Shown: positions 25,784 through 35,502, counted from the stretch's first letter. The stretch: DNA of 64,000 nucleotides from Haliotispira sp965263485 (GCA_965263485.1 CBDHHO010000004.1:1798001-1862000), one strand, 5' to 3'. Numbers and translations: made by a program. Notes: a model not told the origin generated them from the letters alone.

Positions 25784-27211
25784 TCAAGATCCCAGCGCGG
25801 CTATCGCCGCTCCCAGCAATGGTGCGTTTTTTACTTGTTTGATGCGGTAGTATCGCTTGCGTCCTTTGGCTTCTGAGAGAAGATAGTCCAGCCAGAAGCA
25901 CACTCGCAACGAAAAGCGGTGCATGGCATAAAAAGTTGAGCCGTCGACCGTCAGGCAAATGGGGTGCAGCGGTGACTGTCCCCTGCCACAGCGCAGGATG
26001 CAGGCTGCCATGTTGACAGCGGTAAACAGCGCGCTGCGTTCCAGCAGTGCCTCAACCAGCAGATAAATGCGCTCGCGCGCATCGGCATCAAGCTGCTGCT
26101 CTTCCAGCCAAGCCGCTAGCGGCCCTGATGCCTGCCCGGCGTTCGGAATCTGGCTTGGGTACTGCAATAGAGCATTTACTGCTGCGCTGCTTTGCAGCGG
26201 CAGCTCGGTCAGACATTCCGGCAGCAGGCCCTCACGGGCTGCTGCGCGCATTACCATGCAGGCTAGTTCGCCCCAGTAGCGCCCGGAACAGGCTTTTTCC
26301 TGCAGGTAGGTGCCTGGATTCTGAGTCAGGGAATCGTATTCCCGGTCGATCGGGCTCTGCGGGAACAGGGCGTAATTGCCCGACTCAAGATTGACCACAG
26401 TACGGGGTGACTCATAACGATGGTCCAGCTGAGCGATGCCCGCACTGGATTCGGCATGGCAGCTGTTGATTCCCGTGCCCAAAATGTAGCCGATAAAATC
26501 CGAATAAACCGCATCATCTGCGGCGGAGCGGCCTGCCAGCAGGGTTGCTACCGTATCGTTAACAATCGTGATGTGCCGGGGGGCCTCGTCCGGGCCAAAG
26601 TTCCGGCGCAGCACTTCCAGCAGGGCCTTTCCGACTTCCTGGCCCACCAATTCGGGCACTTTGACTTCCTTGCTCCACTCTAGCAATTTGCCGCCCAAGT
26701 CTCCATTTTCCCGCAGCAGAATCTGGGTTGGATAGGAGAAGCAGAAGCCTAGACAATCGGGCCCCTTACCATAAGCTCGCCGATGCGCTTGCAGCACCGG
26801 ACCGGCAAAGTCGGCAATTTCAGCCAGAAATTCGGCACTACTGAGGGTTTGGCGCAGGGCGGGTAATTCACGCTTGGCAAAGCAGTCGAGCTGCGGTGCT
26901 CTGCCTTCCGGCAGCGAGATGAGGGCACGGCGTAGATTGGTGCCTCCGGCATCCAGCACCGGGACGGCCTGGTCCCGGCGGAAACTTTTGTCCGGAGAGA
27001 CGTAGGCCGGAAGCATTTTCAGTGAGCTGCTGCCGGGCTGACGCAGGCCTTGCTCCATTTGCGCCAGGTAGTCGCTGAGCAATGTTTCGGGGTCTGCGGC
27101 AAGGTTCGCTGGGTAGACCCCTTCGCTACTGTAGGCCAAGTCCTGCTGTATTAAAAAATGCTGTACGGCCCGGCGGTTCGTCTCCGTGCGAAGATTGGTA
27201 GATGGTGACAT
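25784..27211 (-). CDS. Hexokinase (eukaryote-type)
   Basis: ATP-dependent sugar kinase of 475 residues in the hexokinase (not ROK or glucokinase) family, phosphorylating glucose or similar hexoses at entry to glycolysis. Phosphate-binding motif VLDAGGTNLRRALISL, the sugar-binding segment CLGFCFSYPTQ, the ITIVNDTVATLLAG motif with the catalytic aspartate, and GYILGTGINSCH are all visible, followed by NLESGNYALFPQSPID. Eukaryote-type hexokinases are unusual in bacteria but known in treponemes. ATG 27211 follows AGGAACG. It lies 32 bases upstream of serS on the same strand. Confidence 0.9.
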   Translation of the reverse strand: MSPSTNLRTETNRRAVQHFLIQQDLAYSSEGVYPANLAADPETLLSDYLAQMEQGLRQPGSSSLKMLPAYVSPDKSFRRDQAVPVLDAGGTNLRRALISLPEGRAPQLDCFAKRELPALRQTLSSAEFLAEIADFAGPVLQAHRRAYGKGPDCLGFCFSYPTQILLRENGDLGGKLLEWSKEVKVPELVGQEVGKALLEVLRRNFGPDEAPRHITIVNDTVATLLAGRSAADDAVYSDFIGYILGTGINSCHAESSAGIAQLDHRYESPRTVVNLESGNYALFPQSPIDREYDSLTQNPGTYLQEKACSGRYWGELACMVMRAAAREGLLPECLTELPLQSSAAVNALLQYPSQIPNAGQASGPLAAWLEEQQLDADARERIYLLVEALLERSALFTAVNMAACILRCGRGQSPLHPICLTVDGSTFYAMHRFSLRVCFWLDYLLSEAKGRKRYYRIKQVKNAPLLGAAIAALGS

Positions 27212-27442
27212 GCGGTCGTTCCTCTGCCGCCATTTCCCCGTTCTGATTTTTCTTCCAAGCAATCAGGAACTCGGCAGGTTATTAGGGAATTGGAGTTTTA
27301 GCGATCGGCAATTTCTATCAGAATTGCCATCTTGTTTGTGTGTAATGGTTCCGGGCAAGGCTGTGGCCAACAGGACTCTACCACAGTCTTACTGCCATCA
27401 GCAAGGTCCTGCAATGCAATATTTTTCACTATCGCACCAAAA

Positions 27443-27606
27443 GGGTACCTCTAAAAATTCCAATTCCGCGCTGAATCGCGATCTTATTGCCGAATAGCTT
27501 CGTCAGCAAAGCCTTACCATACAGCAAAGTATGCCGCGGCTTCACTTCCTCGCTATCGACAAAATCTCGCTGATTCAACATCAAAAGCGAATTTTTAGAG
27601 GTACCC
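27443..27606. repeat. Mobile palindromic repeat element, 164-bp form (TSD AAAA)
   Basis: Perfect terminal repeats GGGTACCTCTAAAAATTC and GAATTTTTAGAGGTACCC, flanked by AAAA on both sides (27439-27442 and 27607-27610). It is one of the cleanest copies and lies between the hexokinase gene and the upstream FAD oxidoreductase gene. The 180 bases between hexokinase and the element show nothing else. Confidence 0.88.
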
Positions 27607-27659
27607 AAAAGAAAATATCCGGTTCGCAGATTATGATTCGGGCAGTCTGAGCTCGTCTG

Positions 27660-28880
27660 CTAACGGGCAAAGTTGCCGTCAAATTCACTTCTGACCGGAA
27701 TCCCCAGTTTCGCGAGAGCTTCAGCGGCACTCAGTTTCTGCCAGATCGCCAGTTGTAGCGGCTTGAGCAGGTCGCGATTATCGCACAGCAGTGAGGCTCC
27801 GACAAGTTTTTCGTCTCGGTCAAGGAAAAATTGATAATAGTTTCCTGTTGTTTCATTCAACAAAAAGTGTCGGCCTGTGATACCACACTCCGCAGCACTG
27901 GCAAGCGGCGGGGCTAGGAACAAGACTTTACCTGCCACTTCCATCTTGATTCGGTAAGCCTTGCGCTTGAAGTCCGGCAATTCAGCGGCATCAGTTCCTC
28001 GTGCCAGCCGCACCGCATTCAAGCCGGCCAGTTGTCCCAGGTCCATAGCTTCGTGCCATAAGCTACAGCACCCAGAATGGTCAGGATACTCCCAATTGTC
28101 ACCGCAGGCAAAGACATCAGCTGCGATCAGTAAATTGTTCTGCAAGCTTGCATCCGGCGGAAATAGTTCGTTTACCGGCCGGGTGCCAGAGCAGCAAATC
28201 ACCAGATCCGCACCTCTAAGTACAGAGTCATCCGCACCGCGGACTCTGTGCTGCCACAGACACTCTACCTGTTGCTGTGCCAGATCCTGCTTTAGATAAG
28301 TACTGATATAAAGTGCTTTCAGCCGGGAAAGGGGTTCCTCATGCGAATCGATCAGACGGACCTGTTTGCCGAGCTTGAGCAGTTCATAGCAAGTCTCCAG
28401 TCCCTGTACTCCGGCACCCAGCACCACAATGCGTTCTGCATATCGCAGTTGCTTCTGTAAGGCAAAGGTATTCTGCTTGTTGTGATAGAAACAAATACCA
28501 GTCTGTTGTTGTAGGGCCGGGGGCAGCACATAGCGGGCTCCGGTGGCCAGAATCAGATAATCATAGGAGTAGGAGTGCGCTTTCGTTTCCGAACTCTCAC
28601 TGTGGGCTGCTTTGTTCCGGTAGTCTACCGCGGATATTCTCTCATGTAACAGCCGGATGCCGTAGTATTTTCCCAGATCGTCTGCCGTGGCCAGGGTAAA
28701 ATCTTCCGCGCTAAAACCTGAGGCCAGAAACTTGCTCAAATTGGTACGCTTGTAGGGCGCGTACGGTTCTCCATTAATCAAGGTGAGAGAGGACTTCTTG
28801 TCCTGACTGCGGATACTGGTAGCTGCTGTCAGCCCCGCGATACCTGCCCCAATAATCAGGTAATGGCTATGCTCTGGCAT
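27660..28880 (-). CDS. FAD-dependent NAD(P)H oxidoreductase (rubredoxin/nitrite-reductase type)
   Basis: Pyridine nucleotide-disulphide oxidoreductase class I protein, 406 residues. The FAD-binding motif YLIIGAGIAGLTAATSIR is at the start, followed by the PYKRTNLSKFLA loop. The NAD-binding motif RIVVLGAGVQGLETCYELLKLG is central, and VFACGDNWEY, a version of the second FAD motif, comes later. No CxxC redox pair is apparent in the active region, so it likely passes electrons to an acceptor such as rubredoxin, as in NirB N-terminal or rubredoxin reductases. ATG 28880 is close behind the stop of the acidic protein gene. The acceptor is unknown. Confidence 0.82.
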   Translation of the reverse strand: MPEHSHYLIIGAGIAGLTAATSIRSQDKKSSLTLINGEPYAPYKRTNLSKFLASGFSAEDFTLATADDLGKYYGIRLLHERISAVDYRNKAAHSESSETKAHSYSYDYLILATGARYVLPPALQQQTGICFYHNKQNTFALQKQLRYAERIVVLGAGVQGLETCYELLKLGKQVRLIDSHEEPLSRLKALYISTYLKQDLAQQQVECLWQHRVRGADDSVLRGADLVICCSGTRPVNELFPPDASLQNNLLIAADVFACGDNWEYPDHSGCCSLWHEAMDLGQLAGLNAVRLARGTDAAELPDFKRKAYRIKMEVAGKVLFLAPPLASAAECGITGRHFLLNETTGNYYQFFLDRDEKLVGASLLCDNRDLLKPLQLAIWQKLSAAEALAKLGIPVRSEFDGNFAR

Positions 28881-28893
28881 CACCCGAACTTTC

Positions 28894-31800
28894 TCAGGGT
28901 TTTTCGTCCAACAGCATTTCAAACTGTTCGCTGTCTTCAAGCGAAAGGTCGTCCCAGTTGGACTGATGGAGCTTGTTATCATTTGTGGGCTCAGAAGTCC
29001 CGGCGCCGAAAGCAACGAGGTGATCCAAATCCAAATTGCCGGAGTTTTGATTAATCGCGCTGAAATTGATGTTCAGTACAGGAATCCCCTCTTCGGGGGC
29101 AATCTTGCGGACTTCCGGAATCCCGTTTTCATGCTCCCCGGTGTGGGAAACATCTTTAGCCTTTGCGGCGAACTGCTGGCCAGACAGGCCGTCTGGCAGG
29201 GGAAGGGATTCATCCGGAAGGCTGGAATGGGTATGTGGTACTTCTTGCCCGACATCACCGAGAGAGGTCCCTGCATCCGTTGCGGAGGCAGCTGTCGTGC
29301 TCTCCGCCCGCTCTGTATTTTCAATGTGTATGGAGCCGTTCGGGACTTCAGTGATCCCAGACTCATTAGATGGGGGAAGCGGACGGCTTGAGGCGGACCA
29401 CTGCCCGCTCTCGGGAGCCTCCTGCATAACCTGGGCTGCTTCAGGATTGAGATATCCCTTATTTTCTGGCTCTTTGACGTCTTTCTGAACGGCAGGGTCT
29501 TGTTGCGTTTTGACTCCTCCGGACAGCTCAAAGGGGTCGTCAGGAAGTTCCAAGCGCGTGTAAAGATCGTAGCCTAGATCGGCTCCGCCCGTTTTTTCGA
29601 GAGAGGTTTCTGGTGATTGCGGATGCTGTTCCATTTGCTGCTGACTGACCACGAGCCCCAGATCATCTCGGTGGCTCAGTACGGTGAGGAGTTGGGAAAT
29701 TTCGCCGCTCAATTGTTCGTCGAGACTGCTTACAGGGCGCTCCGGAGGCTGACTTTCCAGAATTGCTAGGGCTTGATCGGTCAGGTCTTGTTTCTGGCCG
29801 AGCAGCGTGGAGGTTTTCTGTGTTTCACCCGAAGCACTTTTTCTCCCATTCACAGTGGTTGCACTGGCATTTTCGATCTGCCCGGTTTCCGACTGCAATA
29901 TCGCCTGCAATGTATTGGGTGAACTAAGTTCACTCGAATTATTCTGCTGGAAGTCTTCCAAGGCTTTGATGGCATCGGTGGCTTCCGTAGTGATGGCCGT
30001 GGCTTCGCCTGCCTGTGGTTCGCTCTCTTTTTGTACTTCCTCGTCCGGGCTTGTCGGATCTGAAACCGCCAGCGAGTTGAGCAGAGTAATATAGTCGTAC
30101 GGCAATGAGGTTTCCTCATCCTGTTCAGTGTTGCTGCCATCACCTACATTGTGCCGGTGAATATTTTGGTGCAGCACCGAGGCTGCCCTTGCAGTAGACG
30201 CTCTGAAATCCGAGGCCTCATCTTCGCTTTGAGCCCGCGCAGCAGTTTCTGTGAGCCCGGTTTCATCAAGGTTTGACCCTGCGGCTTGAGAGCTTCCAGT
30301 TTGCCACTGTTCAGGTATTTCAATTTGTGCTTTGGTTTTTAGGTGCTGCGAGAGTTCCCCATCAGTATGGCTCTTTGATGCATCTTCGGTCAGCCTCTCG
30401 CCATCTAAAGCATCTTCTGCATCAATCTCTGAAGAGAGCCAAGGAAGCTGTCCAACTTCCTCACCCTGCCAGCCGTTCAAGTCTTGATGCAACCGGGAAA
30501 ATGAAACTGATTGGCTTGATGCGAGTATGGAATCGTCTGTTTCAGGGCCTGTGCTGAGCTCTCCATTTTTTTGCGCACTCTCAAAGCCGATTTCGTCTTG
30601 CGGTGTGTTCAGGGCATCTTCCCATTCCTGAAACTGGGTTTCCGTCAGAGAGCTAATTTCTCCGTAATTAGGGTAGTCCAGATCAATCAAGCGAAGTGAT
30701 TCCCGACCCGTTTCTGCCTGTCCCACCGCTTTGGGAACTGCGGCAGAAGAAGAAAGCCGGGACAAAACCAGAGCCTCTTCTTCTGTTTGTTCTTCTACAT
30801 TGACAACCGTGCCTGTTTCCAAAGTTTCCGTTTCATCGTCCATCTGTACCAGTTGCCAAGTCGATATGAGGGTGGATTCGGCCCCATCTTCAGGCTTTGC
30901 CAAGGGTAAATTGCCCTGTTTTGATTCCGGCTCAAGATCGTCCCAATCGACATCGGATTCGTCGGATTCTCTTTCTTCTTCTTTTGGCTTGGGCTCGTCT
31001 GTAACAGTGCTACTCTGAGAGCTTTCGATATTTTTCTGCCAGCCCGCCAAAATATTGCTTACAGTATCGTGAAGGTCGGCAGGGGCTTCCGGGAAGTCAG
31101 CGATAAGAGGCTCCACCTCAGAGTTAATGCTCAATTCCCAATCTTCCGGGTCTTCCTCGTCTAGCTCGACCTGTTGTATCTCATCCTCACTTTTCATGTC
31201 TTCAGAACGGGTGTCCGATCCGACCCAATCATAAGCCTTCATGTCTATAGCCGACGTGCCCTCGAGAGTTGAGGCGACTTCAGTCTTCAGTGCATCTATA
31301 TCGATAGGTTTCGCGTTGGTGGAACTGACGGATCTCCCCAGGTATTCTGCAGAGACTGACTCGGAAAATTCCCCGGATAGATCTTCCCCCATTTTCGATG
31401 TTCCCAATCTGGCGGCAGCAGAACTAATTGGACCGGAGTCCAGGCCCAGAACGGAGGACTCCGCATCCGAATCGAAATCAGAAGACGACCAGCCATCGTA
31501 TGCATTAACCTGTGGTTCTGCCTGTTCTGTTTGGCTACCATACTTTGAATGTTTTGAAGCGCTGAGGGTCGTGGCCTGTAGATGCTCCAGGGAGTTCAAC
31601 TCGCGCCGGATTTCTTCTTCGAGCTGCTGCAGGATTCTTTCGTCGTCGGAACTCTCATCAGTCGAGGCGGCCCGGACAGAAGAGGGCCAAGGAACTGCCT
31701 GTTCGGCCAGCTCTTCTTGTCTGCTATTACCATCAACCCGGGGCAGGTCCTGTTCTGCTGCCGTATCTGTTTCTTCCGACTTGATTCCTTCCTCTTCCGT

Positions 31801-32409
31801 CCAGTCCCGCGAGCTTCGTGAGCCCTCTTGTGGTAAAGCTTCCGGGAATTCCCTTTCTAGGTCACGCAGGGCGGCTCGATCAGCGGGGCTCATTTGCTCT
31901 TGTAGTAAAGCTTCCGGGAATTCCCTTTCCAGGGCTTCCACAATTGCACGCTGAGCGGCCCGCTCAGCGTGCAATTGATCCTGCAAACCGTTTTCTTGGC
32001 TTTTGATAAAGGATTCCCACTGGTCCCACTGGTTTTCCATCTGTCCCAGCGAGTCCTGCATAGAGTTCATATTCTCTTTTATGCCTTGAATATCTGCGGT
32101 CAGGATTTCAAAAATAGAACGGAATCGCTGGTAGTGGCACTCTTCCTGAAAACGTTGCCGACTGACTTGTTTTTCCAGTTGTTGTACCGATTGCTGCTGC
32201 TGTGTCTGGTTTTGTGAGAGCTCGTCCTGTTGTTTCTGTAGCTCAAGACTCAGGCCCTGTAGCTCCCGGAGCAGATCTTCCACCCGTTCAAAACGTTCAT
32301 TGATGGCGGGAGCCTTGTCCCGGTGATATGGCAGTTTGATATCAGAGAAAGGATTCGTCTTGATAATAGTGCCATAGAGGAGCTGCGAAGCGTTAGAAGA
32401 ATTTGCCAT
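28894..32409 (-). CDS. Large acidic coiled-coil protein of unknown function
   Basis: A 1171-residue protein that I do not recognise. Residues about 25-160 are strongly coiled-coil and glutamine-rich (ERVEDLLRELQGLSLELQKQQDELSQ). A short duplication, LEREFPEAL, occurs twice (near residues 158 and 184). The remaining ~950 residues are low-complexity and very acidic (Glu, Asp, Ser, Thr), probably disordered, with scattered W-D/E motifs. There is no signal peptide or membrane segment. A 37-base perfect palindrome lies inside the coding sequence. ATG 32409 is chosen because GAGGT lies five bases upstream; a TTG start at 32424 is possible. Acidic scaffold or cytoskeletal roles are conceivable but unsupported. 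Confidence 0.8.
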   Translation of the reverse strand: MANSSNASQLLYGTIIKTNPFSDIKLPYHRDKAPAINERFERVEDLLRELQGLSLELQKQQDELSQNQTQQQQSVQQLEKQVSRQRFQEECHYQRFRSIFEILTADIQGIKENMNSMQDSLGQMENQWDQWESFIKSQENGLQDQLHAERAAQRAIVEALEREFPEALLQEQMSPADRAALRDLEREFPEALPQEGSRSSRDWTEEEGIKSEETDTAAEQDLPRVDGNSRQEELAEQAVPWPSSVRAASTDESSDDERILQQLEEEIRRELNSLEHLQATTLSASKHSKYGSQTEQAEPQVNAYDGWSSSDFDSDAESSVLGLDSGPISSAAARLGTSKMGEDLSGEFSESVSAEYLGRSVSSTNAKPIDIDALKTEVASTLEGTSAIDMKAYDWVGSDTRSEDMKSEDEIQQVELDEEDPEDWELSINSEVEPLIADFPEAPADLHDTVSNILAGWQKNIESSQSSTVTDEPKPKEEERESDESDVDWDDLEPESKQGNLPLAKPEDGAESTLISTWQLVQMDDETETLETGTVVNVEEQTEEEALVLSRLSSSAAVPKAVGQAETGRESLRLIDLDYPNYGEISSLTETQFQEWEDALNTPQDEIGFESAQKNGELSTGPETDDSILASSQSVSFSRLHQDLNGWQGEEVGQLPWLSSEIDAEDALDGERLTEDASKSHTDGELSQHLKTKAQIEIPEQWQTGSSQAAGSNLDETGLTETAARAQSEDEASDFRASTARAASVLHQNIHRHNVGDGSNTEQDEETSLPYDYITLLNSLAVSDPTSPDEEVQKESEPQAGEATAITTEATDAIKALEDFQQNNSSELSSPNTLQAILQSETGQIENASATTVNGRKSASGETQKTSTLLGQKQDLTDQALAILESQPPERPVSSLDEQLSGEISQLLTVLSHRDDLGLVVSQQQMEQHPQSPETSLEKTGGADLGYDLYTRLELPDDPFELSGGVKTQQDPAVQKDVKEPENKGYLNPEAAQVMQEAPESGQWSASSRPLPPSNESGITEVPNGSIHIENTERAESTTAASATDAGTSLGDVGQEVPHTHSSLPDESLPLPDGLSGQQFAAKAKDVSHTGEHENGIPEVRKIAPEEGIPVLNINFSAINQNSGNLDLDHLVAFGAGTSEPTNDNKLHQSNWDDLSLEDSEQFEMLLDEKP
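31941..31977. repeat. Perfect 37-bp palindrome within the acidic protein gene
   Basis: Arms CAATTGCACGCTGAGCGG (31941-31958) and its exact complement (31960-31977) surround one central base. It encodes part of the region between the LEREFPEAL duplication and the coiled coil. An RNA hairpin would be very stable. Confidence 0.9.
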
Positions 32410-32540
32410 GTCTACCTCATTCAAGATTGTCCGGAATCTTCATTCCGAGCCAAGTTGCATTTTTCCTGCTGGTATGAGTTTTGCCCTTCTTTTCCATAGT
32501 TGGAAATTTTTGTGGCTTGCAACAAGATGAAGATTCTAAA

Positions 32541-32794
32541 GGGAAGCTCTAAAAATTCCAATTCCGTGTGAAATCGTGATCTTTTTCGAGAAAAAGGTTC
32601 TGCCTTGCGGCAGGATTTGTAGGTTGTGGCCTGCTCCGCCCCGTCACTGCCTATCGACATGAAGAGGCAGCAGGCCCGTGCGCAGCCAAGGCCAACCTTC
32701 CCCTTTATAAGCAAAGAACCTGCCGCCTCTTCTGACAAAGTTGTTCGTTTCAAAAGAGCGAGTAAGAGCGCAGAATGGAGTTTTTAGAGGCGCC
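32541..32794. repeat. Mobile repeat element, subfamily C
   Basis: Left end GGGAAGCTCTAAAAATTC and right end GTTTTTAGAGGCGCC. The interior contains GTGTGAAATCGTGATC, CTGCCTTGCGGCAG, and a right-hand block CTGCCGCCTCTTCTGACAAA shared with the copy at 37251-37465. Flanks do not match. It lies upstream of the acidic protein gene. Confidence 0.7.
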
Positions 32795-32828
32795 TTATAG
32801 TATCTCGACAAATTGGAAGCTGGCTTAA

Positions 32829-33198
32829 GGGGCCCTCTGAAAATTCCAATTTCGTGTGAAATCGCGATCCTTTTCGAGAAAAAGGTTCTGCTTTGCGGTA
32901 GGATTTGTAGGTTGTGGCCTGCTCCGCCCCGTCACTGCCTGCCGTTGACAAGTCTTTCCAATACAACAAAGTATTGAGGGCACCTCTAAAAATCCCAATT
33001 CCGCGCTGAATCGCGATCTTGTTGCCGAATAAAGGTTCTGCCTTACGGCAGGATTTGTGAGGAATGGCCTGCTTCGCCTCGCCATTCCTCACCGTCAGCA
33101 AAGCCTTACCATACAACAAAGTATGCCTCGGCTTCACTTCCTCGCTATCGGCAAAATCTCGCTGATTCAGCATCAAAAGCGAATTTTTAGAGGTGCCC
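32829..33198. repeat. Two fused mobile repeats flanked by TTAA
   Basis: A left end GGGGCCCTCT (32829) opens a truncated copy, which meets a second left end GGGCACCTCTAAAAATCC at 32978; the pair closes with AGAGGTGCCC at 33198. TTAA is found before 32829 and after 33198 but not at the junction, so the outer ends behave as one insertion. This suggests recombination between two copies or one inserted into another with loss. Confidence 0.7.
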
Positions 33199-33202
33199 TT
33201 AA

Positions 33203-33420
33203 GGGAACCTCTAAAAATTCCAATTCTGCGCTGAGCGGCGATCTTATTGCCGAATAAAGTCTTGCCGCCTCGCTCCCGAAAAATCTCTCAGCGATCCACA
33301 TCAAAACGCGGTGCTATTGTCAAGGCAAAGCAGGGGAGGGCGCGCGCGTATGCTTTGGGTTGATTTCTTCGCGAAAATCTGGCAAATTCCAACCCGGAAA
33401 GCGAATTTTTAGAGGTCCCC
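33203..33420. repeat. Third tandem mobile repeat upstream of trpB
   Basis: Starts GGGAACCTCTAAAAATTC immediately after the shared TTAA (33199-33202) and ends AGAGGTCCCC at 33420. Part of the interior is replaced by unrelated sequence (CAAAGCAGGGGAGGGCGCGCGCG). It ends 27 bases before trpB. Confidence 0.7.
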
Positions 33421-33446
33421 CTTTAGCTCTGGAGGCTCTCCAAACT

Positions 33447-34742
33447 ATGAATTCTATTGATTCTTACGTTAATTCCATGAGTCTGCCGGCACTTCCGCGC
33501 CGCCAGCTGCAGGATATTGCCGACTACTGGGATGAGTTCGGCGGCTGCTTTGTGCCGGAAACTCTGGTACCGGCCCTGCGTGAGCTCAAGGCCCTGTTTC
33601 TGAAGCTGCACCGCAGCCCTGAGTTTGTCGCGGAGCTGAGCGAGCTGGAGCAGAATTTTTCGGGACGTCCGACGCCGCTTTATGAGGCCCGCAATCTGTC
33701 TCGGCAATTGGGCTCTCGTGTCTTTCTCAAGCGCGAGGATCTGCTGCACACCGGTGCCCATAAAATCAACAATACCTTGGGTCAAGGATTGCTCACGCGC
33801 TATATGGGCAAAAAGCGGGTGATTGCCGAGACCGGGGCCGGGCAGCACGGTGTGGCCACGGCCACCACCGCGGCGCTGCTGGACTTGGAGTGCGTGATTT
33901 TTATGGGTGCAAAAGACATTCAGCGCCAGGCTCCCAACGTGCAGCGCATGAAGCTACTGGGTGCCGAAGTGGTCTCGGTGGAGACCGGCTCCCGAACCCT
34001 CAAGGATGCGGTCAACGCGGCACTGCAAGAATGGGTGAGCCGCATTGAAGACACCCACTATATCTTGGGCAGCGTCAGCGGTCCCAGCCCCTTTCCCGCG
34101 ATTGTGGCTTATTTCCACGAATGCATTGGCCAAGAGACGCTGGCGCAGCTGCGTCAGCACTACCAGATGGAACAGCCCGATGCCGTGATCGCCTGTGTGG
34201 GCGGTGGCAGCAACGCCATTGGCATGTTTCGAAGCTTTCTCGACATGCCGGCTGAACAGGTGAAAATCTACGGAGTGGAAGCCGGAGGCATTTCCGATGC
34301 AGCCGGGCAGCATGCGCGCACTGTGGGACTGGGGCAGAAGGGCATTCTGCACGGTTACCACTCCCTGCTGCTGCAAGAAACTTCTGGTTCGGTGGCTCCC
34401 GTGCATTCGATTTCAGCCGGGCTGGACTATCCCGGCATCGGCCCGGAGCATGCGGCCCTGAACGCCAGCGGTCGGGTCGAATACAGCTTCGCCCGCGATG
34501 ATGAAGCCCTCGATGCCCTGACGCTGCTCTCGCAAAGTGAAGGTATCATTCCGGCCTTGGAATCTTCGCACGCGTTGGCCTTTCTGGTCCGCGAACAGCA
34601 GCGCTTCCGAGGGCAGAATGTGGTAATCAGTCTGTCGGGGCGCGGCGACAAAGACTTGGCGCACTATTTTGCCGCTCAGCAACAGCGCGCTGGCGCAGAG
34701 TCGCAAAATACCAAGCAAGGTGCCGGGCAGGATACTGCGTAA
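33447..34742 (+). CDS. trpB: Tryptophan synthase beta chain
   Basis: PLP enzyme of 431 residues joining indole and serine to make tryptophan. Seen: RPTPLYEARNLS, the PLP-lysine region HTGAHKINNTLGQGLL, AETGAGQHGVATAT, the phosphate-binding CVGGGSNAIGMF and GVEAGG. It is slightly longer than E. coli TrpB (397), with extra residues at both ends. ATG 33447 follows GGAGG at 33431-33435. trpA follows; no other tryptophan biosynthesis gene is in the window. The promoter must act from within or beyond the three repeats upstream. Confidence 0.95.
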   Translation: MNSIDSYVNSMSLPALPRRQLQDIADYWDEFGGCFVPETLVPALRELKALFLKLHRSPEFVAELSELEQNFSGRPTPLYEARNLSRQLGSRVFLKREDLLHTGAHKINNTLGQGLLTRYMGKKRVIAETGAGQHGVATATTAALLDLECVIFMGAKDIQRQAPNVQRMKLLGAEVVSVETGSRTLKDAVNAALQEWVSRIEDTHYILGSVSGPSPFPAIVAYFHECIGQETLAQLRQHYQMEQPDAVIACVGGGSNAIGMFRSFLDMPAEQVKIYGVEAGGISDAAGQHARTVGLGQKGILHGYHSLLLQETSGSVAPVHSISAGLDYPGIGPEHAALNASGRVEYSFARDDEALDALTLLSQSEGIIPALESSHALAFLVREQQRFRGQNVVISLSGRGDKDLAHYFAAQQQRAGAESQNTKQGAGQDTA

Positions 34743-34752
34743 GGAGCAGCAA

Positions 34753-35502
34753 GTGCAGCAGGTTTACCGCGGAATCTACCTTTGTCTGGGTTACCCGTCG
34801 CTGGAGCAGTCATTGGGCTGCTTGGACATTCTGGGCGGGCATTCCGGTATCGATTTTATTGAGCTGGGGCTGCCGTTCAGCGACCCGATAGCCGATGGGC
34901 CGGTGATTGCGGCGGCCGCTCAGGAGGCCCTCAGCAGGGCCGCAGAGCGAAAAATCCCGCCGCAGCAGATGCTGGAGCAGGCACTGGAGGTACTCGGTTG
35001 CTCCCGTCAGTCCAAAGATCTCTATCTGATGACATATGGCAACATAGTCTACCAATTACAACAACAATATGGTTGCGGGCCCTTTAATAAGTTGCCGCTC
35101 GCGGGTCTGATTATTCCCGACCTGCCGCTGCGCGAGCAGGCTTTTTTCCGTGAGAAGGGCCTGAGCCTGCCGATGGTTCCTTTCGCCACGCCGGAGACGA
35201 CTGCCGAGGATCTGCAACTGCTGGGCCGGGGACCCGCCCGGTCGGCACCGTTTGTCTATTTTGTCGCTGTAAGAGGGATTACAGGGTCACAAACGGATTT
35301 CGGATCAAAGGCACTGCGCCAGCAGTACGCCCGGGTCCTTGCGATTGAGCCTCAGCGCCCGGTAGTCGTGGGTTTTGGTGTGCAGGACAGAACTCAAATT
35401 GAGCAATTGGCGGAGTTTGCCAACGGTTTTGTGATCGGCACTGCCGCGGTGCGTTTGCAAGTGCACAGCAAGCAATACCGGGATTTTTTGGATGCACTTT
35501 AA
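34753..35502 (+). CDS. trpA: Tryptophan synthase alpha chain
   Basis: TIM-barrel lyase of 249 residues releasing indole from indole-3-glycerol phosphate. The catalytic glutamate is in IDFIELGLPFSDPIADGPVI, with the catalytic aspartate in the same stretch; LAGLIIPDLPL, VAVRGITGSQ and VVGFGVQDRTQI (phosphate loop) follow. GTG 34753 is chosen because AAGGAG at 34741-34746 stands six bases before it; the longer frame from 34669 lies inside trpB. The stop codon abuts a repeat end, leaving no space for a terminator. Confidence 0.93.
   Translation: MQQVYRGIYLCLGYPSLEQSLGCLDILGGHSGIDFIELGLPFSDPIADGPVIAAAAQEALSRAAERKIPPQQMLEQALEVLGCSRQSKDLYLMTYGNIVYQLQQQYGCGPFNKLPLAGLIIPDLPLREQAFFREKGLSLPMVPFATPETTAEDLQLLGRGPARSAPFVYFVAVRGITGSQTDFGSKALRQQYARVLAIEPQRPVVVGFGVQDRTQIEQLAEFANGFVIGTAAVRLQVHSKQYRDFLDAL

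Noticed and set aside
31241..31954. 237-codon plus-strand frame opposite the acidic protein gene
   Set aside because: It is a serine-rich shadow caused by the Glu/Ser/Asp codon bias of the true minus-strand gene; no ribosome site or homology.
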